This document shows, one piece after another, positions 33,241 to 45,600 of a stretch of DNA of 64,000 bases; positions within the stretch are counted from its first letter, which is position 1, and each line of letters starts with the position of its first letter. The position numbers and the translations under genes were made by a program. The notes below the pieces were generated by a model, which saw only the letters and a list, made by a program, of their open reading frames with translations, ran no database searches and was not told where the DNA came from. This DNA comes from Enoplosus armatus (taxonomy: Eukaryota; Chordata; Actinopteri; Centrarchiformes; Enoplosidae), in the NCBI RefSeq assembly GCF_043641665.1, contig NC_092183.1:27295722-27359721 (forward strand). Direction: 5' to 3'.

Positions 33241-36200
33241 TAACTCAATGCCCACTTACTGCCTTTCTCTACTAGCTTTCAAACTCATCTCACGGTCTTC
33301 ATCAGCATATGGAGTTTGCTCAGTTGTCAAGGAGAATGCTGTTTCATAGGGTTGAAAGCTCTGGAAAAACAATCACCATTTGTTTTGTCAAACTATTTAT
33401 ATGGATCTGCAATTAAAGTATAAATTGTTATGTATGTAATATACCACGTTCCATGTTTAATACAGCATACAGTGAACGTTTAAGTGGTTAAAGCAAATTC
33501 GTTACTGACATAAATTGCATTGACTTTTCTGAGCATATGCAAAACTCCATGGCAGCGATCATGTAAATGCTTTCTTTCGCTGTGCTGGTTGTGGAGGAGA
33601 CTGTAGTGCATCCGAATGGTGGCTTGTAAAATTATTTTTTAGGGGTTTGCTTACGTTACTGGAGCATTTCAGCACCGAACCTAACGGCTTTAGCTCGTTT
33701 CAAGTTCTTCTTTGTCTTTGTAGCTCTTAAATCTGAAATATACAAAAACATCTGCTGTAGGTTTGATGACTTGTACACAAGCAGTTCTTTCTCAAAGGAG
33801 TCAAGGAGAGGTCTGTCCTTGATAAACAGTGAATCTATTCTTTCCTGCTAGAAAAAAAAGAAATAGAAATCCACATTTTTCAACAAGGTCAGCATCCAGA
33901 TTTCCCGACTTGACATTGATTTGGAAGAAAATATCTACAACAACATTGCACTAGTATTAATATTTTTAATTAAAATAATTTCATCCCAGCCAAATATTAA
34001 TGCGAGTTTGAATGCCCCATTATGTTCTAAATTAATAGATTTTGGTGTGAAAGCAGTCAGATTGAAAGATATTTGCACAAAACAGGATATTCAAAACTTC
34101 TATCACCTGCTTCATAAGATATTGGGAATAGTGAAATATTTGGTGGATCATCCTTAACACACATCAGTTTAACCATAGGAAGTACCTGCACATCATTTGT
34201 GTAAAGTGAGTCCCTGATACTTCTGCTATCAGTGTGCCTGGCAGACAGGTTTGACAGCGAAGGATAAGCTAAAATCCAGAAGTCTCCCAATGAGGTATGT
34301 TTTGTTATAAAAGGGCATTCCAAAGTTTGACACTGTGCCCTGCGTGTGTTGTTTTAATCTGTCCTATTTAGCCATTCATCCATAGATGTGTTGACATGTA
34401 ACATAACTTTTAAGCTGATTTGAGCTCAGTCATACGGGACCGTGGAGTTACATGTTCTAATTTATTTAAAAGTCCAGGCTGCCTGCCAAAAAAGTTACTT
34501 AGAAAAAAAGACACCTTTTTATTTCTTTATGGAAAAGAATCAAGTCACACCACCAACAGCAATTCAGTGCTCTGCTTATTCTTTCTGGCTTGGTGTTGCA
34601 ACATGTTGGTTGATTACAACGAGAGCGCAACAGAATCGAGGTTTATTCGCTGCGAGTGTGTGGAAGGCTGGCTTGCAGCAGTGGCCATCTGATATTAACG
34701 TAAGACAGCTTGGATTCGTCCTCCGGCACGGAGTCGACTCAAGCACTTTTTCAAATAAAGTCTGAGGCATTAGGTGAAACTTTGTTAGCCTCGCGGTTCG
34801 TCTCAGCAGGTGCTCCTGATTGCTCTGTGCCCACACAGAGCCGAGGCAAGGCAGATGAGTGGATGTAATTGTGGCTCTGCTGTGTATGTCAGTAAGCCAG
34901 CCTTTACCACTGACTCCTGGCAATATTAATATCCCAGCACCTCCACTTATTTATTTAGCTCATCTCTTATTTACTCCTCAGGCCAAGTCCTTATTGCTCA
35001 CCTTTTTTACCCCCCCAGCAATCCAAAAAAATGACTGGTGGCTGGCAGCCATGCTACAATACGGCCTTGACACTTTGACGCTGGGGCTGTTGATAAGGCG
35101 GGTTTTCGTCTGAGTAGTAAGGACCCAGCCATCCGCACTTTTCCTGAGATGCTATCCATCTCAAGGTGAGAGATGCACCCCTGTGCTGCCAAGTCAAGGT
35201 CAACCTGATTGGTTGACGGAGGAGGATGTGAGCTGTTGCGGAAGGAGGCGATGCTCCTCGTTCCAGCCTGCCAGCGAGCTTCGCAGTCCAGCTGGACTGA
35301 GCAGGGCTGTCTGCTGGGTCTCTGTGTGCAGTAATCAGCTGCACTGGGAATCCAGGGTGTCGTGCAGGTACATGATTGACGCATGATCAGGTGCATGATT
35401 GATGCAATTAGTCACAGAGGGAAAATATCTAGTGTGATTACCACTGCGGTGTGAAATTGAACTGGGGATCAGTTTCTTGAATTTTAAGTCCTCAAAGTGA
35501 AAAACAGCAAGTGATTCCATGTTCCACGCTTGCAAAGGAAAGAATTGGGCACACAAAACATGAGCATGATGTTGTGTCGACCCCTTGTATGGAAAAATAG
35601 ACCGATATGCTGATTATTTTCTTTCTTGAGATAAATGCATAGTGTGCCCCAGCATTGTGGTGTGAAACATAATTTGCTGTTTGAATTTTTTAAGGAGAGG
35701 GGGGAAAAAAACACTGTGTGCCAGAGCCCAGCGCATGATGGATGTGTCACTTGGCTTATTTGACGAGTTAATTGAAAGCTGTGCTCTGTCCTCTGCTAGA
35801 TTAAGTGCCGCAAATGACGGGTTACTGTCAATGAACAGGACAAATGCACCAGACATTCACTTAACTGGAAAATCAGCCTTCAGAGTTGCATAGGAAATTG
35901 TTCCATCTCAAGTACGCCGTTCACATAATCCTGTCATGTGCTCCATTTGCTTAATTTGATTCACATGTAACTAATTCATTTTAATGCAAAACAGCCTCCA
36001 GTTATCTGCTGTTGACTCGGTGAACATTCTGTATCAAATTGGTTGTAAATTATTAAATATGGTCATTTTCTGTGGAGAGTTCGGAGAACCGAGTATTGGC
36101 TGCAAATATTGAGCAAAGCAGAAAATCTACATGGCGGCTTCTGTGCACGGTAGATATAAATTACAAAAAGATGTAGTGTTTTTCTGCCTACAGGAGTTGC

Positions 36201-38510
36201 TGATGTTTCTTTCTCTTGTTTCCTTGAGTGCTTCTGAAGTCAATTTAGTATATGGTCCCCCAAGAGCAGGTATAAGGAGCCTCCGGCAAATGTATGGAGC
36301 GCTCCATGGAGAGCGCCGGTGCAACTGACAGACTTCCGATAGCCAGCCGGCATAGAAACCCATTACAGCCGTCAGTCTGGCACTAGCGAAATCCATTATA
36401 TGATCACCAAGATCAATCCATGAGGTAGCTTTTTTGATGTCTGCGTTTGAAGCAGCCCAGGGTGATGGATGATTTTAGCCTCCAGTTTTCAGGAACCTGT
36501 TTGAAATTCTGCCTTTTTCTCAGATTGGCCAGTCAATATGTTTCTCAGAAGCCACAGCTCCGCATCAGCGGGGCTAGGTGGAGGCGTGGGCACAGTGCTG
36601 CTGGGAGGCAAGAAATGGGAACCATTGGAAGCAGGTTTCCTGAGGTTCAGGAGATGGTGAACTCATTACGGTCCGCCGCTGCGTTCCTCAACAGACAAAA
36701 CACTGGCCCCTCATTGAACAAATCCATTACACACAGCACACTCAACATAAACATATTTTCTTCCCCTGGAATGTATTGACATGGCGTGATAGATTGCCAA
36801 TGAAAAGCTGCCATCCATCAAGCTCATACAAGTCTGTATTGCTCTGGGGAACAAGTACACTGACAGTATTTCTCAGAGTTTAAATGAGCATGCTCATTGG
36901 AGGCAGCATGTGTCATTAGTTTCCCCAAATATAGAAAGAGTCTCCTATTCTATTTTTAGCTCAATACATTTTACTGCAGTATAAGGTCCTTCGCATGTGT
37001 CTCTGGTAATGTAATTGAGCAGTGATGTACTGCATGTTGACTCCTCTGATTTAATGAGCTGTCACACTCCATAAAGGTAAACCGAGAATCCTTCTTGCCT
37101 CTCGATATAAACGCTTCAAATCAGACATGGCCAGTGGTTCAATCTCTGACATTATCCAATGACTTCACATTGTTCAACAACCTAGGAAGGAACCCTTCGA
37201 AAAATCATTGTCTGAAGTAACTGCGGGGAATTGCTCACTGGAGATGACTAAGAATTCAGCGAGCGTTGCCTGACTGTTCTAATGGCTTTTCGCAAGAATT
37301 GCTTTGCACCATAATCATTAACTTTGAAATATCCCCAATTGCTGAGTGTGGAAAGTCGACCCCGGTCCTCCTGCGATGTGCATTGCCGTGCAGCAAACAA
37401 CTGGTGTGGCTCTCGTCGCACTCTGTCTAATGACCCTAGGCAAATGAGCTAATGGGGATCCAGCACGATACCTCTGTCCTACCTCCCGGCTTCATCGTCC
37501 ATGGCTAATTGTCACAAGCCTAATGACCACCTAAATGAGCGAAATAGAATCTGGACATGTGTATATGCTCAGACAGAGTGGAGTAGTGGGGATGGTATGG
37601 ATTTTCACACAAGGACCATAGACAAATGGGCGCCATGCGTTACTGCTAATTGGTCTATGCTGTTTGGTTAGCCTGTCCAGCATCCCTTTGACATAATGTG
37701 CGCCCCAATTTTGATTATTTCCACCCCGGTGCCGTGACAAGGCCAATCTTGATGTTGTATTTCTCACTAGATAGCAGCTTCCCCCACATGTTTCCAGCAG
37801 GACTGTCGCTTTTGTGTTGCGCACTGAACCAGAACCTGTTGCTATATTCAGTTTGCAGAGCTGGTCAGCCGCAATCTCTAAAGCAATAGCAGTTATTTGT
37901 ATTTGTTTGTGGTCCCTGTCCCATTTTCTGGCACGCTGAACCAGAACTGAACCAATATGGTCCATTGCCAGGTGCCACCCAATGTTTTCTTTTACTTGAG
38001 CGTAATTTGATACGGTGCCATTCATCAGGGTTCATTCTTTCTCAGATCAGTGGGATCTATCGGAGATTTCTTCTTCACCTTATTTCATACTTCGGAGCGC
38101 CGGGGGTGGCAAATGAGGATAATGTGCAATATTGCAAGAAGAATTGGTTACACCTGGCTTATCAAGACCACCGCAGACAGAGCGAGACGCTGTGATCGAA
38201 ATAATAATCACACTTCAGTTTGACTGGAGAACAGTCAAAGCTATTGTTTTCCCTGAGGTACACCCCCAAGGTTATTATTAGCTGGATGTTAACATTTTGT
38301 ACATTTCCAAATTACACACCCACATGCAGCCAGATCCTTGTTGTTTACAGTCAGTGCAGTGGTAATCATATTAAAGAAACATTTGAGTTGCACCGTCTTT
38401 TAGCTGTAATTACACTCATTAAGCACTTTTGATACAATGCACACACAGAGAGAAATAAGGAATGAGAGGTGCAGACAAACAAAATCAGTCCTCTTTCTGC
38501 ACTTTGGTGT
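33241..38510. other. repeat-poor intron
   Basis: About 5.3 kb with no recognised transposon, enriched in homeobox-type words (TAATTA, ATTAAT, CATTAA). The longest ORF in the window (164 codons, minus, 37,531-38,025) has no domain, unbiased codon use and no splice context. Low repeat content and balanced composition suggest constrained non-coding DNA, but this is inference. Confidence 0.45.
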
Positions 38511-38625
38511 GTCAATTAGCATATGATAATTAGTTATGGACAATTGGCCTCCTGGATGGTTTCATTAAAAAGTATCACACTGGGACCTCATTAGCACGCT
38601 AATATAAGGGGAGCTGTTAGACCTG
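38511..38625 (+). promoter_or_regulatory. enhancer-like conserved-element candidate
   Basis: A dense run of homeodomain/POU/SOX-type words: GTCAATTAGCATATGATAATTAGTT, GGACAATTGGCC, GTTTCATTAAAAAG and CATTAGCACGCTAATA. Such spacing resembles ancient vertebrate non-coding elements in introns of neuronal genes. No alignment is available, so the call rests on motif density alone. Confidence 0.3.
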
Positions 38626-40949
38626 TTTTACTCTGGTGGATGGATCTCGTTTAAACTGGAGCGTTGTGTTCAAGGCCCGAGACCTTTGAAGTCTCCTGTA
38701 AGGAGTGTCAAGTGGTGCATTTGATTTGTTCACGTCTTAACTTGTTTGTGAGGTTTTTATGACTACCTGGCCATTATGTAAAGTGTTAACAGAATGTTCA
38801 TCATGTGCTCAGTATCCCCAGGCGGGTAATTATTCACGGTGCATTGACTGATTGCGGCCACCTTGATAAGCAGAGCCGGGAGAAGACAACAACAACAGAA
38901 AAAAATGGTGCTAATTTGAAAGAAGTCAAACATAATGCCTCCAAATCCCCCCGCTGCTTTTAGCAACTGTCATTGACAGGAAAGGTTACTGTCGCTTGCT
39001 GCCAGCTGAGGGGGATGCAGAGGGGGAGGGAGAGGAGTCTCCCTGGATCTTATCAGAGCAGCCCATCCAGCACGGCGTTCCACTTCCCTGCCCTCTTCTC
39101 CCTGGGTCTCCACTGAGCCTCTGACAGCTCCAGGTTGTTTCACAATAAACCGGGGGAAGGCTGTATAGAGCCATACTGCGAGGATAAAGAGCAAGGTCCA
39201 CACTCTATCTGCTTTTCATGAACTCATCTATTCCAGCCCTGGGAGGAGAAGTAAGCCATTGTGTGTGTGGGGGGGTCTCCATTCTTCAGATCACACACCA
39301 AGCTTCCTTCCTGTCTCTGCTGCCAAACAAATGCTTCATGTAGATGAACTCAGCTAATCTTTCCCAAACCCCCCCCCCCACACTTTCCAGTCTGAGCCGG
39401 GAGAGTTACAAATAAAGTCGGGTAGTAAGATGGAGACAGTGTTGGCAGCACTTCCTAACAAGATTTGTTTCATAACAGGGAAGGGAGTTGAGCTGCGTGA
39501 TGAATTATTGATATGAACTCGACGGTGACCCGCCACAGATCAGGGCGCAAAAGTTCAGTGCTGCAAATCCTTGACAGTACTCATTATAAGACCGAGCCAG
39601 CTGCAGCAATATGTCCCTCAGTACCTGTTTTTTTTTTTTTGCTGTCCTCAAGGAATAGCTCTTCAAATGTTATTGGGTGCCAGATGGTAAAACCACAGTG
39701 TGACAACAGGTGTCAAAAGCTAAAGCTGCTAGAAAACAGTGAACTCTGTAGTGCAAATTGCTCTACAGAATCTCAACCTGAGTGTATAATCGCACTTGTG
39801 GAGGTGATTTCCTCCGAGATTTAAGCTGCTTGTAGAAGCCACACAGTGTTCTGAAAAATCCTCTCCAAAAAGGAAAGAAATGCCTTATGTAAAACTGCAC
39901 AGTAGAAAAAAAAGACTCTTATTTTCCCCAGTTCTTTTCCTTCATTTCATTTCGACTGTGCCATAAAGGTAGTTTTTCTCACAGCGCTTTGGAACCAGGT
40001 TGAGGCGTATTTATAAATTTTCTTTACCGAGCACATGACACCCGCTGCGTTCAAGCCTTGCAGTGATGCCATCAACCTTGGCCACTCTGGTGAGTGCCGA
40101 GTGTGTTTAGCTGGGAACATAGCACCTCTAACTAATAATCACATTCTGTGTGATGAAACGGCAACAGCCGCACGGAGAGCGTCATTATTCAAACTAATAC
40201 AGTGGATGCATACTCGGTAATAACAACCTGAAGCTAAGCCAAGATCTGACTGAGCAGAGCAGCAGGAGACAATGGCATCTATCATATTAATTTCCGATAA
40301 TTGTCTATACTTATTAAGTCACCGGGACCGCGGCTGGCTGAATCTAATTGTCAGACCTTAATTACCATTGGATGTGCTTTGTGCAGCCGGGCCGGGCATG
40401 ATGAAATGCGGGGAATGCAGAAGAGGGTATTTGGGAACTCAAGCTGAAGGCAACAGTGACGGAAAGTGCAACACAGCCATTCATAACAGCAAGTGCTGCA
40501 CATGAAGTAAAAGTGGTTTCAAGAGCAGGGTAAAATGAAAGTCATGAATAAAACCAAAACTCTTGCTGTGTGGGAAGTAATGCTGAAAATACAAAAGACC
40601 ATACGGTACATATACAGTATATATAATGTTTCATAACTAAATCCCAAGGGAGCTAATGTACATGCACCTAAAGCAGTGAATTTCTCCAACAGCTAGTTGT
40701 ATTTTTACACCCAATCTAATCATGTTACTGTAGTGTGCTTTGATTAGCATTTGATATCAAGAAGCAAAACTCTTGCACTGCAATTTCAGTGGCAGTGTGA
40801 AATGTGTCCCTATGTCAGCAACAGACCCTAATGTGGCCTCAGATTTAAAGATAATTCAAGATCACGACATGGGGCTTGTTTTCATTTTTACTTTTCTGTT
40901 TTTGTACTGAAGCAAATGAGATATAACATGTTAATTACTGAGCTTTAGA
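38626..40949. other. repeat-poor intron
   Basis: Unique intron with no recognised transposon. A C-run at 39,369-39,379 and a T12 run near 39,629 are the only simple repeats. The segment 40,265-40,390 (ATATTAATTTCCGATAATTGT, CTAATTGTCAGACCTTAATTACC) is another motif-dense enhancer-like stretch. Confidence 0.45.
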
Positions 40950-41080
40950 GGCACTGATAGCGTATTTTTGAACTTTGGACAGAGCCAGGTCAGCTGGTTC
41001 CCACTGCTTCCAGTCTCCATGCTAGAATAGGCTACTAGCACACTGGCTACAGCTCCATACTTAGCAAGTCCACCTAGCTT
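40950..41080 (-). mobile_element. dispersed fish repeat, same family as 32,930 (copy 2, inverted)
   Basis: TTTGGACAGAGCCAGGTCAGCTGG, CTTCCAGTCTCCATGCTAG and TAGCACACTGGCTACAGCTCC are, on the minus strand, the 'AGCATGGAGACTGGAAGC...CAGCTGACCTGGCTCTGTCC' core of the family seen in plus orientation at 32,930. Only the core is retained. Confidence 0.55.
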
Positions 41081-42574
41081 TTTCCAGATACAATTATTAC
41101 ACAAACTGTCAGTTTCAGTTTCAACATCCAAAACAGTTCACAGACCCAGTATTCCTGTACAATGAAGGATTATTGCAGACATTTCGGGTGTGCCCACTTT
41201 TGATTTTACCTTTACTTCAGTGAGTACAATGTATCGGCAGAAATTATGGCAAAACTACAAAAATACTACCGAATTATGCTTTAAGTCACGTATCGGCTAT
41301 TTAAATGATTAAATGTTCAGTATCAATTGGTGCTCTCAAAATATTTCACCCTATTTTTTTCCTTCAAAAAGTATTTTTTGGAACAGGGATTTAGATTTCT
41401 CACCCCGCAGAAACACTGGCAGTCCAAACATGCACCCCTATTAACCAGCCTGATCGCTGGTCAGGCCGAGGAATGGGATGGAAGCATCAAGATAATTAAA
41501 GTTTCATTCCCAGCCAACATGCAAGCTGCTCATGAGCAGACTTTGAAAGCCCTTCTGAGAAAAGAGCTGCACTGTGATTGTCCAAATGGGCTTTTCTTGT
41601 TTGCTAAAATCCACCTGCTCTCAGGTGCTTTGGCTTTGAAGAGATTTGTGCAGATGCGCCGGGACGTACACCCCTCGCATCTTTGCACTTTTCTTTTGAG
41701 ACCTTTTTGCTTCAAGGCATTTTCAGAATTTGGATCCTTTGGGCAGTCCGTTCTTCTTGCCAGTTAGTGTAGCACACGATTGGCTTTGTGTCTTTACTTC
41801 AGACTCTTTGAAATGGTATCACTGCTCAACTCAGATATGATCCATGTATTATACCACAGAACTGTAAGGCTCCCTAAAACTCCCGGGCTTCGAACATAGA
41901 GTATGGTTCCTATGTGCAATAAAAAAAGACACCAGATTTTGATTTCTTTAAAAGTGTAATTTATTGTTAATATAGTGCTTTTCACAGAAGGTTGCTGCAC
42001 CATATGTACATTACATCGACTGTATCATGTAGATTAAATCACCAACCAATCTGACACTTTCTAGCCACTGAACTGGACGGATACACCAAATCCCAGATGA
42101 GAGCCTCAAATTATCATACAGATTGAAGTGATTTCCAGTGCATAAGCTGGAGGCAGGAGGTCTGGCTACCTTGAATAGCTGCTGATCAGCTAAAGGATGC
42201 AGAGCTGCTGGAATAGAGACCCCGCAGGCTTCTGGACTTCAGCCTGAATGGATTTTTCGGTGGCCAGGGTGATGCGGGCAGTCGCAGTTATGCAAGGATC
42301 ACTGGTGGTCACTGACTAGATGTTCGGACATTAGAGGCAATGAATAACTAATGAGGCCAGGAATCACCTCATCCTTAATATCACAGGGGAGAAAATGATA
42401 TATATGAATGTTGTTATGTTATGTTATTGAAGTTCCAAGACTGTGGAGACTGAAATATTTCCAGCTGGTTGCCTTTTGGGCTGTGGATATTGACAGTTCA
42501 GCCCATTAACATAAATAGAAAAATGTGTTTTATAGCAAGGAACATATTAGTGCTCACATAGCGCCTTGGAGAAT
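41081..42574. other. intron sequence, nothing recognised
   Basis: A 146-codon plus ORF at 41,327-41,767 and a minus shadow at 41,530-41,715 overlap here. Neither has a known domain or splice-site support. Otherwise plain AT-rich intron. Confidence 0.45.
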
Positions 42575-42860
42575 TAAAGGCCCAATGTGTAATATAGTTA
42601 CTGTACTAAATCATAAAATGACCCTGATATGTCATCAGAGAGATTAACATACATATATATATGTAGTAGTCAGAAACATGTCCTCCAAACGAATGACAAT
42701 GTTGCTTTGTAACTGTTGGATGAGCAAATAAGCAACTGTTTGCTAACAAGTTGTTCAACTTAAAAGTTAATATGTCAATGTCGTGGTCACAACTTGTTTC
42801 TGCTGCCCCCAAGTAGCAAGTCATTGCAGGTTTAACCATCCTGTAGTTGCCATGTGCCAA
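42575..42860. repeat. possible dispersed repeat ('AAAGGCCCAATGTGTAATAT' start)
   Basis: The opening AAAGGCCCAATGTGTAATATAG and the later CTGCTGCCCCCAAGTAGC resemble parts of a fish dispersed element. Much of the middle is not recognised. It includes a short ACATATATATATG palindrome. Confidence 0.35.
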
Positions 42861-45439
42861 GATTGTAGAGAGCAAGATTTTTTTGTCGATTTCGAACCAA
42901 CTGCCCCACTTTGACCAAACTGTCCAGACCTGTCATTATTCAGACTTTTGCTAAAATGTATTTTTCTTCACTGGCTTCTCATTGTGTCTTATATGCTTTC
43001 ACCATGCTCAGATTCCCCTCGCGTCTGTTGTTATGCTGGTTGTTTTGCAGCCCCTATTTTGTCTGTATATTTGGAGGCTTCTTCCTGATAATTGGTCAGA
43101 ACTGGTCCTGTTGTCTCTCAATAAGTGACCCGTCTTATTGAGCTCCTGTATTAAGAGTAGCTGCGTATCTCTATTGAGGGATCCAGACTCGCTGTTCTCA
43201 GTCGCAGGCCTTTGGTTTGTAAACTGAAAGTTGACCAAACAGCAGTACAATAGCAGCCGGACAAAAAGTAACTATTGCAGAAGAAAGAATATATATTACC
43301 CATTGCAATGACGACATTCAGATGTACAACATCTGCAGATATTAGTGTGACATACATTTCCTTACAAGACATGCTGAGTGCATCTTCATTTTCAGTAAAG
43401 GGCTCCCAGAAAAAAAACGTAACCTCTAACCCCAGAAGGGTTAAGACCACATTCTATCCATTCCACTAAAGGGCCGCTCCGTTGTGCAAACATGTTCCAG
43501 CTAATTGAATCTGATACCTAGTCTATCGTCATGTACAGTAAAGTCACTTTAGCTAACCTTGACATGAAAACCGTTGCTCGGGATTTCTCCCAGAGGAATG
43601 AATCTGCCTCTGGCCGTCCTTTTGTCCCTGCTGTGATGATATAATGAAGAATGAGACGGTGACAATATTTCAACATTCGCCTGTGTGGCTGTAATCAGCG
43701 CTGAATCAATATCTCATCTGTTATCGTTTCATTCAACGCCCTCTCCACAGAGGGCTGGTCTCCGTTGCAATATCAGTCTTTTATCAAAGCCCTGGGCTCC
43801 CTAGATCTCTCTCCACAGAGCCACCAGAGGTGCCCTTGGTGACATATAAAGGCAAAATCATGGCTATCAATGAAGTATGAACTGGAATTGGGGAGCTGGA
43901 CCAGCCAGGTTAAATCCTAAACCTTTGAGTCACCGTGACCACATCCTCCCTCTCTTCTTCTGTCTCTTTTTCTTCTTTACTCTGATGGCCATCCAGCTCT
44001 GCGGCAGCTCAGCTCCCCAAAGACCGCAGCGGGGCCAAGTCGGAGGCAGCAATTAAACAGCCATGCTTGGTTTATTTATTTTCTGCAGAAATTACAGCAG
44101 GCATCCTTCGGATTTTTCTGTCCTCCGCGCCGACTCCCCTGACAGTAATTTAGATGATGCGTGTAAAATATCCCCCTCAACCCCTTTCCCCGACCACCCT
44201 TAAAACGGGACCAGTCATGCGGGGGTAACATGTCAACTTATTTTGCACAGGCTGAACAAGCAGCAGACGGGTATTTTCCAAGACACAGGAGCTATTGGAC
44301 ATGATTTACGTAACTTCTTGCCAAGAAGCCAATGACAAAAGCCCCGACTTCATTCAGAACACTTCAGAGATTAAGTGCTCTCCATTTTGGTGCCATCTTA
44401 ATTCCCACTTGTCGTGTATTGTTGAACGGGGGGTGGGTGGGGGGGCTCTCGTGCCCTCAATGTAGTATAGCTTTTGGCTTGCTTTGTGGTATTCCAGGCT
44501 GTTCCACTGTGGAATTGTTTACACACAGTTAATTCCTTCTTCTGTGATTCCTTCTTATGTTATGTCTCCACGCCAGCATTTCTCCTGAATATTCTTCCTG
44601 AAGATTCCCAGGGCATGAACATAGCAGAGTGATGAAACAAACAATATATTCGACACAAAGACGTTTCCCATCTTTCTTTATCTCTTTTCTTATATGAGCA
44701 CATTACAGCGATGCGGACGTTATACTAAATATAAATCCTCAAGGACTGGTGGGGGTGGAACATGCTTCCGTCAGACAATTCATATAGCTGCGTTTGGCTA
44801 GATTTTCTTTCTTTAAGTGATGTCTTTTACATATGCACATAATTAATCCTTCTTCCTCAATGCTGGGACCTCTTGCCTGAGGTAGCTGGATGTTTTTTAA
44901 TCCTCACAAACCCAGACATTTTGCTCTTGACACCCGTGACAGCCTTTTCTTTTGCATATTCTTCTCAAACAGGAAACAGACGACTGTCTCCTCTGCACTA
45001 TTTTAGGGTCTGTTGCTAATGCCGTTAATCTCCCTCTTAGATGGAATATGAGCATATTTGTCTTTTTTTTTCGGATCTGGGATCAGCGTGGCCTTTCAAG
45101 TTATGAATGAAACTCTCTAGGGACTTAGTGAATCAGCACTTTAAGTTGGAGACACTTAATGCCCGATTTAGTGGGAGGTCTCTGTAGCCTAGTGACTGTG
45201 ATGACCACGGCTCTCATTTATCGGCTTAACATATGCATAAGACAGCCAGATATCTCATTTATGAGCTTGACATTTATTAGCCTAACATATGACGTAGCCA
45301 CCTGCTGAGCCCGTAGCATCTGAATGTACTTTGCGAGGTGTTTACTAAGGAAGCCACATTAAATGGCTCGTTGGCTTGCTTTTATGTTAATGGGGAGAGT
45401 GATCATAATAAGAACCTCAATATTTAAAATGGCAGTTGC
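42861..45439. other. repeat-poor intron
   Basis: Unique intron sequence. It contains an acceptor-like site at 43,929-43,996: a 67-nt AG-free, strongly pyrimidine-rich stretch ending CCATCCAG. No good partner donor follows in the next 300 bp. No transposon was recognised. Confidence 0.45.
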
Positions 45440-45600
45440 CGCTGGGACCACTACAAGTGGCTAGCTAATTAGACAAGCTTCTTCTCAGCACCTCATTTTG
45501 TACCTTTGACAAAGTTAGATAGGAGCGTGTCAAGTGGAAATGAAATAGAGAATTGCTCATTAAAAGTGAGCCCAGTCAAAGGGAACGTAACTACAACATC
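45440..45600 (+). promoter_or_regulatory. enhancer-like conserved-element candidate
   Basis: A motif-rich stretch: GGCTAGCTAATTAGACAAGC, CCTTTGACAAAG, GAGAATTGCTCATTAAAAG and CCAGTCAAAGG. Homeobox and TCF/SOX-like words are closely packed in a repeat-free setting. Motif density is the only evidence. Confidence 0.28.

Noticed and set aside
37531..38025. 164-codon minus-strand ORF, the longest in the window
   Set aside because: No recognisable domain, no biased codon use, no promoter, polyadenylation or splice context. A frame of this length is expected occasionally in 64 kb.
41327..41767. 146-codon plus ORF
   Set aside because: No known domain, overlapped by a minus ORF, no donor or acceptor at its edges.
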